Numbered from the stretch's first letter, positions 1-13,129 are shown. The stretch is 64,000 nt of DNA from Pezicula radicicola (GCA_003008705.1 PDUO01000021.1:498766-562765); one strand, 5' to 3'. A program made the numbers and translations. The notes: generated from the letters alone by a model not told the origin.

Positions 1-756
1 AGGTTCTGCTATATTCGTTTTTGGTATTAATAAACTAGGAGCCGGCTTTCTTTATAAACTCTCCTATACACTACAGACCTAAAGATAAAAGATGCTGTAT
101 CTAATAGAACGCGCGAGTATACTTAATGTAATAACTCGTTCCTAAACTTAAGTTACATTTCAAGATAGTGAGACTCTTGATGCTTGATAATTTAGCTACC
201 TACCTAGTAAGATGATGGTAGCTTTAAGTAAAAAAATTTAATCAGAAACAGGAAGTACCTTAACAATTTTATAGCTACTTTTGCAATCTATAAATTTGCA
301 AGCAGACGAATTGTTCAATCCACTACTTGGTAGCCATGTACCATGTAATTTTCTTCAAGTACATAGCAATTATACAAGACGTTCTAAGAACAAGCAATTT
401 TCGTAGAAGCTCCAGAGGACGAGCTACAGGGGTGACTGTACATCTACCCAAAGAAAAACTGAAAGGCATTATTTCTAATTATCGCCAGCTAGCCGAGGAT
501 ACACCTCGACAACAATATACATGCTAGACGACCTATGTAACGATATTTCACCTTCTTAAAACTCTTTTCTAGCATTTGAAATCAATCTCTAGAACAGAGT
601 TTGCATTTCGTCAGTTCTCATATTTCGTGCAACACGTGATTATCAAAGGTTGCCTAAATGCAAGGAAGGGCAGAAACCGAGCTGAAAGCTCAGCTGAAAA
701 CTGCGCTGAAACCCATCGCAAATGTGCGATTTTTTATCAGACTCCTCAAAATGTAG
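1..756. other. Gene-free left edge
   Basis: AT-rich sequence with no convincing gene. The short reading frames here have no recognisable motif and overlap one another. The last part is presumably the promoter and leader of the HET-domain gene that begins near 757. Confidence 0.5.
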
Positions 757-3245
757 ATGAATCTCATCTATCTTGTCGGATACATAAAGACTACTAGCAA
801 TATGCGTCGTTTCATCGCTGGTGCCAAAAAGGCATTGCACCGAAGCAAGTCAAGGAATCCCCAGATACCTCAGAATACCCAATCTCAGAATGAACAAGTT
901 ACGATCGATCTGTCTATTCCGGGGCCATCGGTGGACGGGTTCACCTGCTGGGATAATACTCAGTGCCGTCTCTGTAGCCGTTTCTTGCAACCATGGTTTG
1001 TGCTGGATATGTTCACTTCAAAATTCGTACGGCTGGGGACTATGTATGATCTCATACTATGGAGCCAGTCTGGAGGACGCTGCGCCCTGTGCATACATAT
1101 CTGTTCACGCTTTTTTAAGGAGACAGGGGGTGAGGTACAGCTTGACGCGAGTGTCATTGTCCGTTGGGACACGAGAGATACGGCAGAGAGAGATGGCCGC
1201 AAAGATGAAGTCCGCAGTTTTAATTTTGAGCTTAGCTGGGGATTCCCACACATGAGAGCTAGGAGTGCCAGAATGCAATGCTATACCAACGCAGGTAAGT
1301 TGAGTCGGAAGTTGAGTCCGGCACATTAACATCCTACAATCAACCTACTAAAGGCCTTATAGACCAGAAGATGGGGGATTATATGACAATTCGACCAGCG
1401 AATCCGGACGTTAGCTCTCCAGCAGCATTCGCGAAAGCAAAGACCTGGCTAGCGGAGTGCGTAGCTGAGCATGCAAGGTGCAAGCAGCTAGGCACCGAAT
1501 TGTCAGAGATGCCATCTAGAGTTCTTGAAATTACAATGGGAGAGAATATGGAATATTTCATTCGACTATATGAGAGTACAGGTCAGAAAACAGCTTATGT
1601 TGCGCTTAGCTACATTTGGGGCAAACCTCAGACTTTCCGACTTCTGAAGAGTAACATTGATGATCATCGGAGCCAAATCAATGCAAAAGATCTCCCTCAG
1701 ACCATTATGGACGCCGTTCGCTGTACGCAACAGTTGGGTTTAAAGTACTTGTGGGTTGATAGTTTATGCATCATCCAAGACTCATTGGAAGACAAGGCAG
1801 AACAAATTGGGCGAATGTCGAGTATTTACAAGAATGCTTATGTTACCATCTCAGCGGCCAAGGCCAAGAATTGCGACGAAGGATTTCTAGAACCAAGACC
1901 AATGGCGGAGAGCCTAATGAACTTGTCGTTCAAGCTTGATATTCTCACTCCAAAGGACCCTCTTGCTTTAAATGAGTGGATTGACAGGTATCGAACCCGG
2001 GAGGACTTTTCGAATTATCTGCCACCCAGTGGAATCAAAGCAGCTTTTGAGGCTAGCAAATGGATTGATCCCGAAGCTTGGTATGATGCGGCATCGACTG
2101 TGTGGCTAGTGGGTAGACCTTTAGACGATGAAGAGCATGTCAGCCCATTGACAGCCCCGGAAATTGAAAAGGAGCCGATCAGCAAGAGAGGCTGGACGCT
2201 ACAGGAGTCCTGGTTGTCAAACCGGATGCTTATCTATGGATCCGCTCAACTTCTTTGGAAATGCAGTAGTGCTGGTGTGCTGGTCGACGGTGGGGATGCA
2301 GATTCAGTTTCTAAATGGGACGTTATGAATTCGTATCAAACTGATGAGCATGGCAATATGATAAACGAAGACGGGAGTAAAATCGATGACTCGCACAAAA
2401 AATGGATTTTTGAGACAGTGTGGAAGGATCTCGTTCAGGAGTCATCTCGCCGCGAGTTGACCGTGCCTGGGGACAAGCTAAATGCTCTTGAAGGAATCGT
2501 ACAAGAACTCAGACGACAAACAGGAGATGAATATCTAGCAGGCTTGTGGAGACAACCGCTTATAAGCCAGTTAGCGTGGTATCAAAATGCTACCAGATTA
2601 GACTCAGGTTCTTTACTTTGGAGTTCTGAACGAACTTGTCCCTCCTGGTCCTGGATCAAAACTGATGGTCCCGTTCAATTCTCCCATGCAGAGAATTCGA
2701 GCGTCGTGGTCGAAGATGCAATAATTATGCGGAACGAGACGACTGGAGACCACCCAGATACGCGATTAGTAGTTAAAGGAAGCATCACATTGAGGGCGCC
2801 AGTGAGCACCTTACCAATAGAGCAATCACTACCAACTTTCAAGTTTCTAGATTCCAACTCGTCAAAACAAGCCTTCACTAATGTCATATACTTAGACGGC
2901 GGTCTCACAAACCCAGAATTCGTTGTTGAAACCGTAAATGGTAGCCCGAAGATTTTAGCACCGGAAGATATGCGATTCATGGAACTTAGCTGGGGCAAAG
3001 CATGGGGGACTCAGAACATTGCTAATGAGTCAAGGGGGTTGGTTCTAGTACCTGTCGCTGGCCAGCCCAGAACATACCGTCGAGTTGGGTTCTTTGTGGT
3101 GGCACTGGAGTATGATGTAGATGAAGTGAATAACGGATATAATCTCGTTGCTATGTTGTCTGTTGAGCCACGGAATGTGCGCCCTACGGATTTTGGGGAA
3201 TTGTGGAAGGCTTCTCTCAAGGAGGAGGTAGTGACTATCTTATAG
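757..3245 (+). CDS. HET-domain (heterokaryon incompatibility) protein
   Basis: Two exons, 757-1294 and 1363-3245, give about 806 residues. The 68-bp intron (donor GTAAGT, acceptor TTATAG) restores frame exactly, which is why I join two otherwise separate frames. An in-frame ATG at 802 (MRRFIAGAKK) is an equally good start. The N-terminal third has Cys pairs (CRLC, CALCIHIC) often seen ahead of HET domains. The HET domain starts near residue 258 with YVALSYIWG, continues with LKYLWVDSLCIIQDS and the IYKNAYVTISAA stretch, and closes with KRGWTLQESWLSNRMLIY. Farther on is CPSWSW, common in HET proteins. Family knowledge: HET domains trigger cell death on non-self recognition. No HET partner gene lies directly beside it; the nearest recognition-type genes are the NLRs at 16.5-25.6 kb. 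The frame is intact, so it looks functional. Confidence 0.9.
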
Positions 3246-5139
3246 ACTATGGAACGTCTATCTATACTGCCTCTGTCTCCTCGCAATTAGCATGAATAAA
3301 ACAATATTAAGAAAATCCTTGCAAAACAAAAGCATCTAGGTGCTTGTATAGGAAAAGGTGAGCATGGGAGAGAATGTTTATCCAAGAAGCGTAAAGCAAA
3401 AGGAGGAAATTTGATAAATCTCAAGGACAACAACTACCAAACCAATTCGTACGATACCCGGCAACTATTTAGCGGTATCAGCATTCTACAGGACAACCAG
3501 TATGACATTTTCAATGTATCTAAGGAGAATATTTGTACTATCTGTAATGATATTGACCGAGTTGTGTCACTTTATTTTACAAAAGATGGTTCTCGTAATG
3601 TTTAAATTCAAAAATATTGTGTCAAATTCGAACACCCCACTAGCAGCGACTTTGCTTGAAAAGCCGGCTGCACAATAGCTATATTACCAACAGTAATATT
3701 ATATAGCTCATTCAAGTACTCTTACTTTTGTTTCTAGTATATCACCGTCTCTTCGTTCTATATCTGCTAACAGGACTAGCACCATACCTAGTCCTAGTCT
3801 CGCTTAGCGTTCCACCCTCCTTTTCTTCCTTCCCATTTCTTCCCCTTCCCTTCCCTTCCTTCCTTTCCGACTCATTCCTAATCCAAAATTAACTTCCAGA
3901 ACTCTTCCTAACACCACACCGCAACGCTCTCTAGAAAAACGGAGATGCCTTTTGTCGAGCTTTTCTCCACCAAACTGTGCGCAACAGATGATGATCACAC
4001 GCCTCGTCTCTTTGCTTCACACCAACACTGATGTACCGTGCATCGCTCGACCTTCAGATTGCGACGCAACATACTCAACTACTCGCACTCAAGTCTTCAT
4101 GGCGCAAAACGACAAAAATGCACAAATTTTGCTATGCCCAAATCGCGCAAGGTTAGAAGTTGCTGCGCCTACTTCTCGCGGCACAATTGACAGTCGACAC
4201 ATAAAATACGTTTATCACTTTGGAGAACTCACCTTGTTAGAGTTTTCTTTGAGCTAGTACGTCTCTCACAGCAAAATTCTAACTACACAAGCAGACTTTG
4301 TATACCGGAATCGTTAGCACCCACCAACCAGCACTAAAATACTTTAGAAACAGACTTGCGTGTCCAAGATATTTCAAAGCATTTTTATCCGCATTACTTT
4401 GTTACTCTTGTAAGCCATCCAGTCTTGGAGTTGGAGTCTAGAGCAATGCAAGTGTATTCCAAAGCCGCCATCAAAGCTGATAATGATGCTGAAAGAATGA
4501 GTCGGATGACTCGGAAGTTGGTTAGCTTTAGTCTAACAGTTTTGACAGAAGGATTACTTGCTTCTAAGAGCTACGATAGTCATACCCATGTCTTGAAGGG
4601 TTGCTGACATTACTTAGCAGAGCACTAAATATCAGCACGTCCTCCCCGTTGTCATCTTTGAAGAAATCTGGGCAAATGGATTTACAGTTCGGAATAACAG
4701 TCCTTCTCTTAACCGCCTCGATGGGCTACGAGTACACACTAGTTCAAAGTGACAGTGAGTCTGGTCCTCGGATCCGTTGTTGAGGAAGACGAGAGCGAGG
4801 CGTAAAAATTCCTGGTACACTCAAGACGTCAGCTCTCTATTTTACATACCCTTCAATTTCGTGGGACTTCAACTTTTATCTAATCATCACCAATAGCAGA
4901 AAGTTATCGATATTGCGCCGTCCATGACGTGCGCTCACGAGACTCTGTTCATGCTTAAGGTCAATGATGATACCACCAGAGAAATCCAAAGGCGTTCAAC
5001 TCTTGAGTTGTTTCGTGACAGTACTCTGTGTAGGTCTGAGACCAGCGGGGAAAGTTAGTTGGTTTCTGTGCAAATACATCTGTAAGCAGATACACCAACA
5101 CAGAACACTTAATAATTTTGTGGAGATTAGTACACGAAT
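3246..5139. other. Gene-free stretch after the HET gene
   Basis: No supported gene. It contains a pyrimidine-rich tract around 3820-3880 and many short overlapping frames without motifs. From about 4960 the sequence begins to resemble the repeat array that follows: a segment around 4960-5110 is similar to 5917-6050. Confidence 0.4.
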
Positions 5140-5900
5140 CTCCTCTCGTTCTCATAATTCTTTTTTTATCACAGAAAGAGTAACGAGTAAAGTTGAGGCC
5201 TAAACAAGTCTCAAGGCAGCCAACAGCCGCGTGGCAAGTGTTCTGTGAAAGGTGTATTTGTTAGCAGGTGTTTTATACACTAAATATTGTGGGTTCTGGG
5301 GGCTATAAGAGGATTTACTCTCCTTCTCGTTCTTTCTTTGTTATTGAACGAGTAATGAGTAAAGTCAGTTGAGACCTAAACAAGTCCCAGCTAGATATCT
5401 AGATGTCGGCCCTTCCAGTGTTCTGTGCACAGGATGTCTTTTCATAGATATTCCAACATAGTTCACATAGCGGGTTTAGGGGGCTAAAGGAGATGACCAC
5501 ACTCCTTCTCATTCCTTTTTATATACAATGAATGATTAATAATGTTAGTTGAGACCTAAACAAGTCTCAACTAGCAGTGCTAGCAGGCGCGGCAACACAG
5601 TACGCATAGTGGGGTTTGGGGGCTATAGGATGATTTATCATCACTATCATTCTTCTTTATACAGAATGAATAATTCATCGTGTTAGTTGAGGCCTAAACA
5701 GGTCTCAATTGACAACGGCAGTAGCCACAGAACCTTTTTCTATTAAAAAGGTGTCTATTAACAGATGACTCAACACGGGACATATAGTGGGGTTTGGGGG
5801 CTATAGAAGATGACCACACTCCTTCTCATTCCTCTTTTTACAGAATGAGTAATTTGATTATGTCAGTTGAGGCCTAAACAAGTCTCATTTGGCAGTGCCA
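5140..5900. repeat. Tandem ~180-bp repeat array with paired hairpins
   Basis: Five imperfect units. Each is marked by a 22-bp inverted-repeat core of the form TTGAG(A/G)C-CTAAACAA-GTCTCAA, at 5193-5214, 5369-5390, 5549-5570, 5687-5708 and 5867-5888. Spacing is 176, 180, 138 and 180 bp, so one unit has lost about 40 bp. Just before the core a second hairpin is formed by arms CTC(A/G)TTC and GAA(T/C)GAG, for example 5326-5332 with 5346-5352 and 5825-5831 with 5843-5849. A G-rich box reading GTTTGGGGGCTATAG recurs upstream of the hairpins. More divergent related fragments extend from about 4960 to 6530. No open reading frame spans the array. I do not recognise the family. Confidence 0.75.
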
Positions 5901-7481
5901 GCAGCCGCGGTCTGGTCAATGATGATAATCTCCAGAGTACATGTTTTACCTTTTGGTAGAACAAATAAAATTTGCGTAGATCTGAGACTGAAAAAGAATT
6001 TGTATCTATAAGAAGTGCTTCTGTTAGCGGATGCACTACTACAGTATTCAAGAAGTAAAGAATCTGGTTCGCTTCATCATATGAGAGTTTTGGGGAAATA
6101 GAGGGGAGTTGACATCCCTTCTGCTCTTGATTGCTGATGATAACCTCCAGTGTATAGGTTAATTAGTGTGGGTCGAAGAAGAGAAGAACCTAAGACGATT
6201 GTATAGTCGGCAATGTACTTCCTTCTGCATATACAAATATGATTCGTAGTGGGAGTCCTCGATTGTATCTGTTTTCGGTGCTGACCGTCATATTGGCCTC
6301 AGATGACTTTGCCTCATAGGACGGTTCTGAGTAAATTAGTACCTTATTCAAGGGAGAGGTGTCTTGATCCTCTCAAGGAGTAGTATTTTTTAGGGATTTG
6401 GGGCTAACTTATCTTTCGAGAGATCTATCTCATTGATAATCATTTTCCAGAGTACGAAGTCTGGCTTTTTTTTTTTGGAGTACGCTCTGCGTAGATCAAG
6501 GTCGGAAGGAAGGCATTTGGCAAGAGGAGTGATGAGGCTTGGAAATAGAGTGGTCTTCTAGACCGTTTGACATCTTATTTACATGGTGGCTAGCTGGAAA
6601 CACATACTAGTCTAAGTAAAGCTGCGATCAAAGGTCTATAGAGGGCTTACGACGAAAGGACAATGCCGAAAGTTGTGAAGGAACTGGCTTCTGCGAAAGG
6701 ATGATACTGAGAGTCGAGATCCGTATTAGGGGGTCGAGGAGTAATGCTGTTATGGTAGTTTGGTCTCTGTGTTGAGCTATTTTAGAGATTTAATTTTTTG
6801 CAACTATTGCACTTGGTTGCTAGAATGCGGAAGTAGCTGAAAGACGGCGAGGCATCAGCCACCGGCAGTCGATGGAAACTGGGAATGGCGACTCGATAGC
6901 TTGGAAATGGGCTGGTGTTTGAAAGTTTTAAGGGGTGATGAGTCTATGGAAGTACTGGAGGACTAGTTATTAGAACAGACTTCCTTAAATTAGCTATCAC
7001 ATTTCAATCCCATAATTTGGCAAGTACGAAGGGTTTAAGTTATGAACAATGGGAGTGGTGTCTTAAGCGTGGTTTCATTTATGTTGGTATCTACAGTATC
7101 AATTACTGAAAAGCTCATATGGTAATGTTTATAATAAGAATTTAATAACAACACCCCAACACTGTCAATTTCTGTGGAGACAAAACTGCTATCTCAGTTC
7201 CGCGAAACACCCCTTTTTCCTGTCGCTTAAGTCATCTGACCATACTATAGGGGTCACATGATTGTTACCTACAAACTTCAGGTTTACTATTCAAGAAGCA
7301 ACTCAATGAGGATCCAACGCCCATATGACCACTAAGACGGGAGGTGAATAAGACTGTTTGATCGCCAGAACAGATCCACAAGGACATACACTACATTCCA
7401 AGTCATGTGCAGCATATAATGTCATCTGCACTGGCTCAAGAATGCTTTACATGTCCAATAAACTACAACAAAGACATATTA
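5901..7481. other. Gene-free stretch with decayed repeat fragments
   Basis: Contains diverged pieces related to the left flank of the tandem array, recognisable by a TGATGATAA..CCAGAGT box near 5920, 6133 and 6437. No gene, RNA gene or transposase is visible. The final ~120 bp is the 3' flank of USB1. Confidence 0.4.
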
Positions 7482-8554
7482 TCAGACGCCAAATAAACCC
7501 TTACCTTCCAGGACTTTGTTCGGAAGACATATATTCGTCACGACATTACCCAATTTTGCCTTGATCTCTCCAACCTTAATGCCAAATTCCTTAACTTTTG
7601 CAAATGTCTCTTCGTTAATCTTCAACTTCGTTGATTCAATGAGTTCCTGGCTTGGTGGCTCCAAGGTCCAGGCTATGCTGATGTGAAATGCATCTAAAGC
7701 GTCTTGTATAACGATTGGTTCTGGTTTTTGATTCCTCTTCTTGTTCAAGGGGTCAAGCTTTGGTTTCTTTTCTGAGGTAGTAGTGCTCTTTGTGTAGAGT
7801 GGTGGCTGACCGTACTCTTCAGCAGTGGAGTTGCTGATGTGCAGAAGCTTGTTCAAACCATTGCTAGTCGGCTTTCCGAGTCGTAAAACAAGGAACCATC
7901 GCGTCTTTTCAAAGTTTGGCACCCAGTCAAGACCAGAAATAATGACTTCGAAACTATGCATCCGTTAGTCACGTGAAGATACACAGAGATGAGTCCACTT
8001 ACGGACGAATTGAAGAAGATTTGACAGCTCTCTCCAGCGAAGCAAGGAAACCATCCTTCTGTTCGGTTACTAGTCCAAGGGATCGTGAGAGACTGATGTG
8101 AAGAGGTAAAGGGGCTCCCAGGTCGCTTGTCAAAAAGGTGTGCATGATGCCGCGGACATTGTCGCCTGGTGAAATTTCGGCCTGCAGAGAAGATATCAAG
8201 CTCGCCAATGCTGCGTGTTCTGTAGCCGAAGGATACCCTCAATCAAGTCAGCGGAAATCCTTACAAGTATTTAAAGTAAAAGGGAAATTGGTGCATACAC
8301 TCAATGTAAAGATGAGTAGGCCAATTGCCTTCAATGTGGGGAGTAACCCTCTTTCGTCCACCGTGAAGACTCGGATCATCTCTCGTACTGACTCTTGCCG
8401 TTGATGCATAGAGATCGTGGAATTTGGAGGGTAATGGAGGGAGGTCGGATGTGAAGTCGTCGCGTTTACGCTTCAATGTGGTTGCGGACGCGTCGACATT
8501 CTGAATGGGCTCATGATCTTCTTCGGATTCAGAAGAATAGTCGACGAGAGCCAT
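7482..8554 (-). CDS. USB1: U6 snRNA phosphodiesterase Usb1
   Basis: Three exons on the minus strand, 8299-8554, 8003-8237 and 7482-7953, give 320 residues. Introns are 61 and 49 bp, and the second has the branch GTGACTAAC. The N-terminus begins [11 protein letters not shown], followed by [17 protein letters not shown], typical of Usb1. The two 2H phosphodiesterase tetrapeptides are present as HISLS (His about 132) and HISIAW (His about 254), and the protein ends in GLFGV as family members do. Known role of the family: 3'-5' exonuclease that trims the oligo(U) tail of U6 snRNA in the nucleus and leaves a protected end. An upstream in-frame ATG (MTFLLL) exists, but I chose the ATG that matches the usual MALVDY start. 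Convergence of motifs, length and splicing makes this firm. Confidence 0.93.
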
Positions 8555-9501
8555 ACTTGCCGGTTTCCATGCCCAATTGTCCAATAGAAGGAAGGTCAAG
8601 CTCAGATGCGCCTAAGCATGTCGTCGCGTTGTTGGAGCCGGAATGCTGCGGAATCCGGATAGCTCCTTTTCAGGGACGTCGCTACAGTAGGGTCGTTGGC
8701 GAAGGTTTAGTTAGCAGCTTTAGGCTCCGAAAGAAAGAACGTGCGAGGAAGAAGGGAAGCTTTTGCTTGGCGACCCAAACTTTTCAATTCTTCCCGCTTC
8801 TATTTTTGAATACCCTACAAAATACAGGCTCTTTAGGCTCTGGTCAATTGCCGACCGATAAACTTTGGAATCCACTCTTACTGTACCGGTACCTGTATCA
8901 TACAGACCACTAAAAGGTGATATTTCATAAAATGATGATCATAATGCAGGTAATTGCTTCCTTATTCGATCCTCCCCATTCGATGTTACTCGTCGAGTCT
9001 AGGCCTCAGCCATATCCTGGGGCTGGATTCCCACGTCAGCGGTGGGCCTTCACAAGCCGCCAAATAAGGCGCGTCAACAGGCGCAGTATGAAGTTTAAAG
9101 TTGGATAAGACTGGATTTTGGTGGATTTTCGTCCGTCTGATCCGCGGGTTGACAAGATCAGACGAATAATGTTACGCTGATGTCACCGGCAGCGCCAGGA
9201 AAGGACGACCCTTGCGATCAGGTGTGGACCGGTGAGGAAAGCATACGGTGCAGCCCTTACGACAACCATGTCCATGTTCAACCAGCACACACTCAAATAC
9301 TCGAAGCTCAGCCCGACCTCCCGCGAGTCTCCCTGCTTCCTTCACCAACACCCATCCGCCCTCCATCACTCTTAAGAATAGCACAGCTTCCCCTCACAAC
9401 TGTTTCACGACTTCATCTCCATCATCGACAATCTCCCCAAACCTCCATCACGAAACAACACACACAACACATCGGTCGCATATCAGTCACAGGCAGGCAT
9501 C
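8555..9501. other. Intergenic region between divergent USB1 and PAL1
   Basis: Shared upstream region of two divergently transcribed genes, about 0.95 kb. The Pal1-proximal part (9380-9490) is a C/A- and CT-rich leader, usual for fungal 5' UTRs. The reading frames here lack motifs and I do not call them. Confidence 0.5.
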
Positions 9502-10783
9502 ATGGCTGACGATAAGCAATGGGTAAGTGCCAACTCCACCGCCAACGCTCGAGCTCCGTCCCCAACGTCATAACCAAGCGTGAATCAATTCACTAACAAT
9601 TGTTGTTGCATAGGCTCAGAAATATATACTTGATCCCCTCACAGCTCCCGAGCCGAGTCAAGAAGATGGACCTGGCAGCCACTTCATTCGCAAGCCTGAA
9701 TCCAGATCCTCAATCTCATCCACACAAAAGACCCGCAGAGCTTCCTCGACCTCCAAGGCTCCTTCGGTTAAGATAACAAAGAGTCCTCCTTCTTATCAGG
9801 CTAGCACAGCTAGCTACCCTACGCCTCCCGCCTCCGCTAGTCCTACTCAATCAAGCTTCCATCCTTCGAACCCATACTCTCCGTGTTACCGACAGTCTGC
9901 TTCTAGCGCTTTCTCGAATAACGGAAACGCCTCCAATCAGCGGAGCCCAACTCTTGCGGAACCATCACACGGCAAAGGACGCAGACGTGGTAGCTCTTTG
10001 GGCGCACAATTTCCTGGCGACATGTCTCACCGACCACTCGATCAAATCCGCAAGGACACCAAGAAGGCAAATCGAGCACCACATTTGAGGAAACAGCATA
10101 TTCCAGGAGCTGATATCATTGACACACTTGACAAGTCAATGCTAGGCGGAGCTTACCACCACGAAGGGCCCTATGATGCAACTCTGATCTCGCGTAACAC
10201 AGTCAAAAACTCCCCAGTAGCAGCGACCCGGGAAACAAATGAGAAGGCCCTCCGAGCAACACCGAGAGAGAATATCAGAGATGCACTTGAGAAGCATGTT
10301 CCCCTTCAAGGAATAGCTATTATTCCACCTGGAATGATGGGTATGGATGGTAAGCCTATGGATTACGAGGAAGGTGCAGACCTCATGCGCGAGGAGGATG
10401 CCGCTGGTGGTGCATACAAGCGATGGCCTGGAGTCAAGTACCTTCCAGAAGACTACAAAGGAAAAGGCGAACCCTCATTCACCATTGAGCGTGCCCTAAA
10501 GGAGCAGAAGCGCCACGACCACCGACGGGTCGCTTCTGACGGAAACTCTGCCTATGAGATGCAATCGCAAAGACCCAGAGCTTCCTCTCACAGAAACAAT
10601 AGTGGAAATGACTACTTGGCTGTCCCTGGCGCTTCACCAGACAGTGGATCGGGCACAAACAACATGTCCTACTCACAGTACGAGACCGAGATGCGACGGA
10701 GCAACACTACTGGTAACAAGATTGGCGAGGGATTGAAGAAGCGATTTGGGAGCTTGCGAAGGAAGAAGAACACAGATGTCTGA
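9502..10783 (+). CDS. pal1: Pal1 family cell-morphology protein
   Basis: Exons 9502-9522 and 9614-10783 encode 396 residues. The first coding exon is only seven codons (MADDKQW), followed by a 91-bp intron with GTAAGT and GCATAG ends. The N-terminal ~150 residues are Ser/Pro/Thr-rich and look disordered. The conserved Pal1 block follows: DKSMLGGAYHHEGPYDATL, then TPRENIRDALEKHVPLQGIA and the PPGMMGMDG..MDYEEGADLMRE segment. The C-terminus is basic (RFGSLRRKKN). Known role: Pal1 proteins sit at growing tips and endocytic sites and help maintain the cylindrical cell shape, working with Sla2/End4 in fission yeast. The frame is intact. Its 5' region is shared with divergent USB1. Confidence 0.92.
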
Positions 10784-11154
10784 ATGAGATATTTGTAATA
10801 AGTAATTGGGACGAGACACTGATACGACATCTGGCTCTGTGTTAATAAGCTAGCAGCCATAATTTCCTTTATTATGAATCACGGGTGGGACATGTTTTGG
10901 CGCATGTAATGAATAAATAGCAAGGGCATGGATTGTACAATAAAGACATAGACTTAAGGTCACAGGGTATTTGGCTCACCACAAAATGATATTCTATAGT
11001 AGCTAAATCAATACCAATCACAGTATCAAAAACAAACTCCTCCTCTCAGCCTTTAATATGAGAGATCTTACTCCTTATAAACTCCATCCCTACTACCATC
11101 ATACCTTCATGCCTTCATACCGTCATACAATCGTCATCTTCCTCCAAACTTCCA
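10784..11154. other. 3' flank of PAL1
   Basis: AT-rich intergenic sequence with no gene. A stretch of short CAT/CTTCAT direct repeats lies around 11095-11135. Confidence 0.4.
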
Positions 11155-11346
11155 TTAATCCTGCCTGCCAAGTCTAAACTCAAGCATATACGAAGCCGCT
11201 CGCCTACGACGGCTTCCAAGTCTCCATGTGGCCCACGCAATAAAGAGACCAAGGATGCCAAGTGCAATTGTGAAGGCTCCGATGATGATATTGATTTTGT
11301 CGTCTTGTGAGAGGTGTAGGCTTCGAGTTTTAAGTAGCAGAGCCAT
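11155..11346 (-). CDS. Candidate small single-span membrane protein
   Basis: A 63-codon frame with one hydrophobic segment, INIIIGAFTIALGILGLFIA, followed by WATWRLGSRRRRAA, a basic stop-transfer cluster. This may be only the last exon. Upstream, a Pro-rich frame ends at STI with a GTAAG donor (near 11429), and CTCACAAG or CCTTTAG could be the acceptor. I could not settle the start. The main reason to take it seriously is a diverged second copy at 13130-13318 that keeps both the coding part and the donor-like sequence of the upstream exon. Function unknown. Confidence 0.4.
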   Translation of the reverse strand: MALLLKTRSLHLSQDDKINIIIGAFTIALGILGLFIAWATWRLGSRRRRAASYMLEFRLGRQD

Positions 11347-11429
11347 TAAACTAAAGGTTAGATGGGTTGTTAGTTAAGCTAATCAGATGAGTTTATGAGG
11401 GTAGGTTAAACGAGGGTGTGAGGGACTTA

Positions 11430-13129
11430 CTGATGGTGCTACTAACTAGTGCTCGCAGGTCTTCAGGGGAAATTTGGGGGTTTGGGTTGAAGGGGATTTG
11501 GATTAGAGTTGGAGTTGGAGTTGGGTCGGAGTTTGGGTGAAGGGAGGTGAGAGGGAGGTTAGGTTTGGGATTTGGGGATTTGGGGTTGTTGCCATTTAAA
11601 TTCCAAAAAGGTACTTTCACAATCAGCCTTGGGGCTCAATCAAAAACAGTACACCTATTCGGCTGCACCTCAGGTACTTGTACATCGAAATTCAGATGTG
11701 ATGAGTATAATATCAAAAGATTTTACATTCGTTAGTACTTCTTTGGGTTAAATATAAGAGGTAGACAGTAGCTAGGACGACTTTGTGTACGAAAGAGCCT
11801 CTGTTGGAGTTGGTATTATAACTTTGTTGTCTTAGGAGATTGGTGGCTAAGTGGCTTACAACTGCAGCCAGGGTTCGGTCCCGCTGATATGGTAAGGAGT
11901 AGTAGGAGAGGTTGAGAACCTGGAGGAGGATCAAGGCAACCGCTATACTCTACCCCTATTGATAGGAAGGTAGAAAGTGACACAAGGAACGTAGGGCGCA
12001 GTGCGAGACTGTTCATACGTCGACGTCGTCGAGTGTGCTTCTACATATTACGGTGTGCTCTAGCGAGTGACCATGCAGGTGCTCTCAACAGCCAACACAG
12101 CCTACTGGTGTCATGGCGCATGGGCTCGTATGCTTCGTGATTTTTATTCGTCCGCCTCTGAGTAAGCGATGTGATGAATCAGAAGAAAACTCAACACGTA
12201 CCTAGAGCACCTGGCTACGAGTACGAAAGTACAATAAGTGCAGCTAGTGCAGGGCTGATTATTTTTAAAGCGGCACGGAGTGATTAGTAAAAATGTATGG
12301 AGTAACAATTTACAAAAAGAAAATACATCGCTAGGACGGAGTACATTTGGCGAGGAGCTCGGAATATGATTTTGGTGATAGAAACAAGACGTTCTTTACA
12401 ATAAGATGGGGTAGGGTTATCTTTTAAAACATGTGAAAGCATAGCTGTGTTTCCATATTACTATCACTAGCAGTCTGGTATTAGCTTAACTGTAGTAAAT
12501 TATCTTTAGTAAGATCTCACACCAAGTAGAGGTGTTCCTAAATATCAAAATCGAAGTTTTACTCTTGAAACTTGATTACGTCTGTAGGCTATAGGGTGTA
12601 GAGTGCACTTTAACGATGATCCCACGTTAGAGGCGTCCCAAAGAAATTGACGGACAATCGATTTTAGGTGCACGTGATGGCCATTTATTTCCTCCTCTTA
12701 GGAAGTGTTTCATTATTCTATATATATATATATATATAAAATTTTTTCTGATATTTTTTTCCCTCTTTTTTTGATTATATCCCATGAGCTTCTTTTTTTC
12801 ATTCTATGTTGCAAGCTAAGCGAGATACCCCCCTATTTTCTCCTCGTTAAAACTTTCCCAAAACCTCGCCCTCGTCTAATTCACTTCATCTATCTCGGTT
12901 CCAATCGTCGAGCGTAGCTCTATCCCTTCTCATATTACATTTTCTAAGCAAAGGAAATTCCATAAACTAATAGCGTAAGTATCAATTACTGGAAAGAACA
13001 ACAACAGGATATCACATAACCAAAAAATCTCAACTTCCAAAACTCAATATAAGAGTTCCAGACTATAGCAACACATTCCTACTACAATTCGACTCTATTC
13101 TATCAATCACATCATCCACATCTAAACTC
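11430..13129. other. Gene-poor stretch between the two small-protein copies
   Basis: Mostly AT-rich sequence. The upstream Pro-rich frame of the small membrane protein candidate may occupy 11430-11600 on the minus strand. A (TA)n microsatellite lies near 12717-12737. No other gene is supported. Confidence 0.4.

Noticed and set aside
5193..5888. CRISPR-like spacing of short palindromic cores
   Set aside because: Repeats are too far apart, the spacers are themselves repeated, and the sequence is from a fungal nuclear scaffold.
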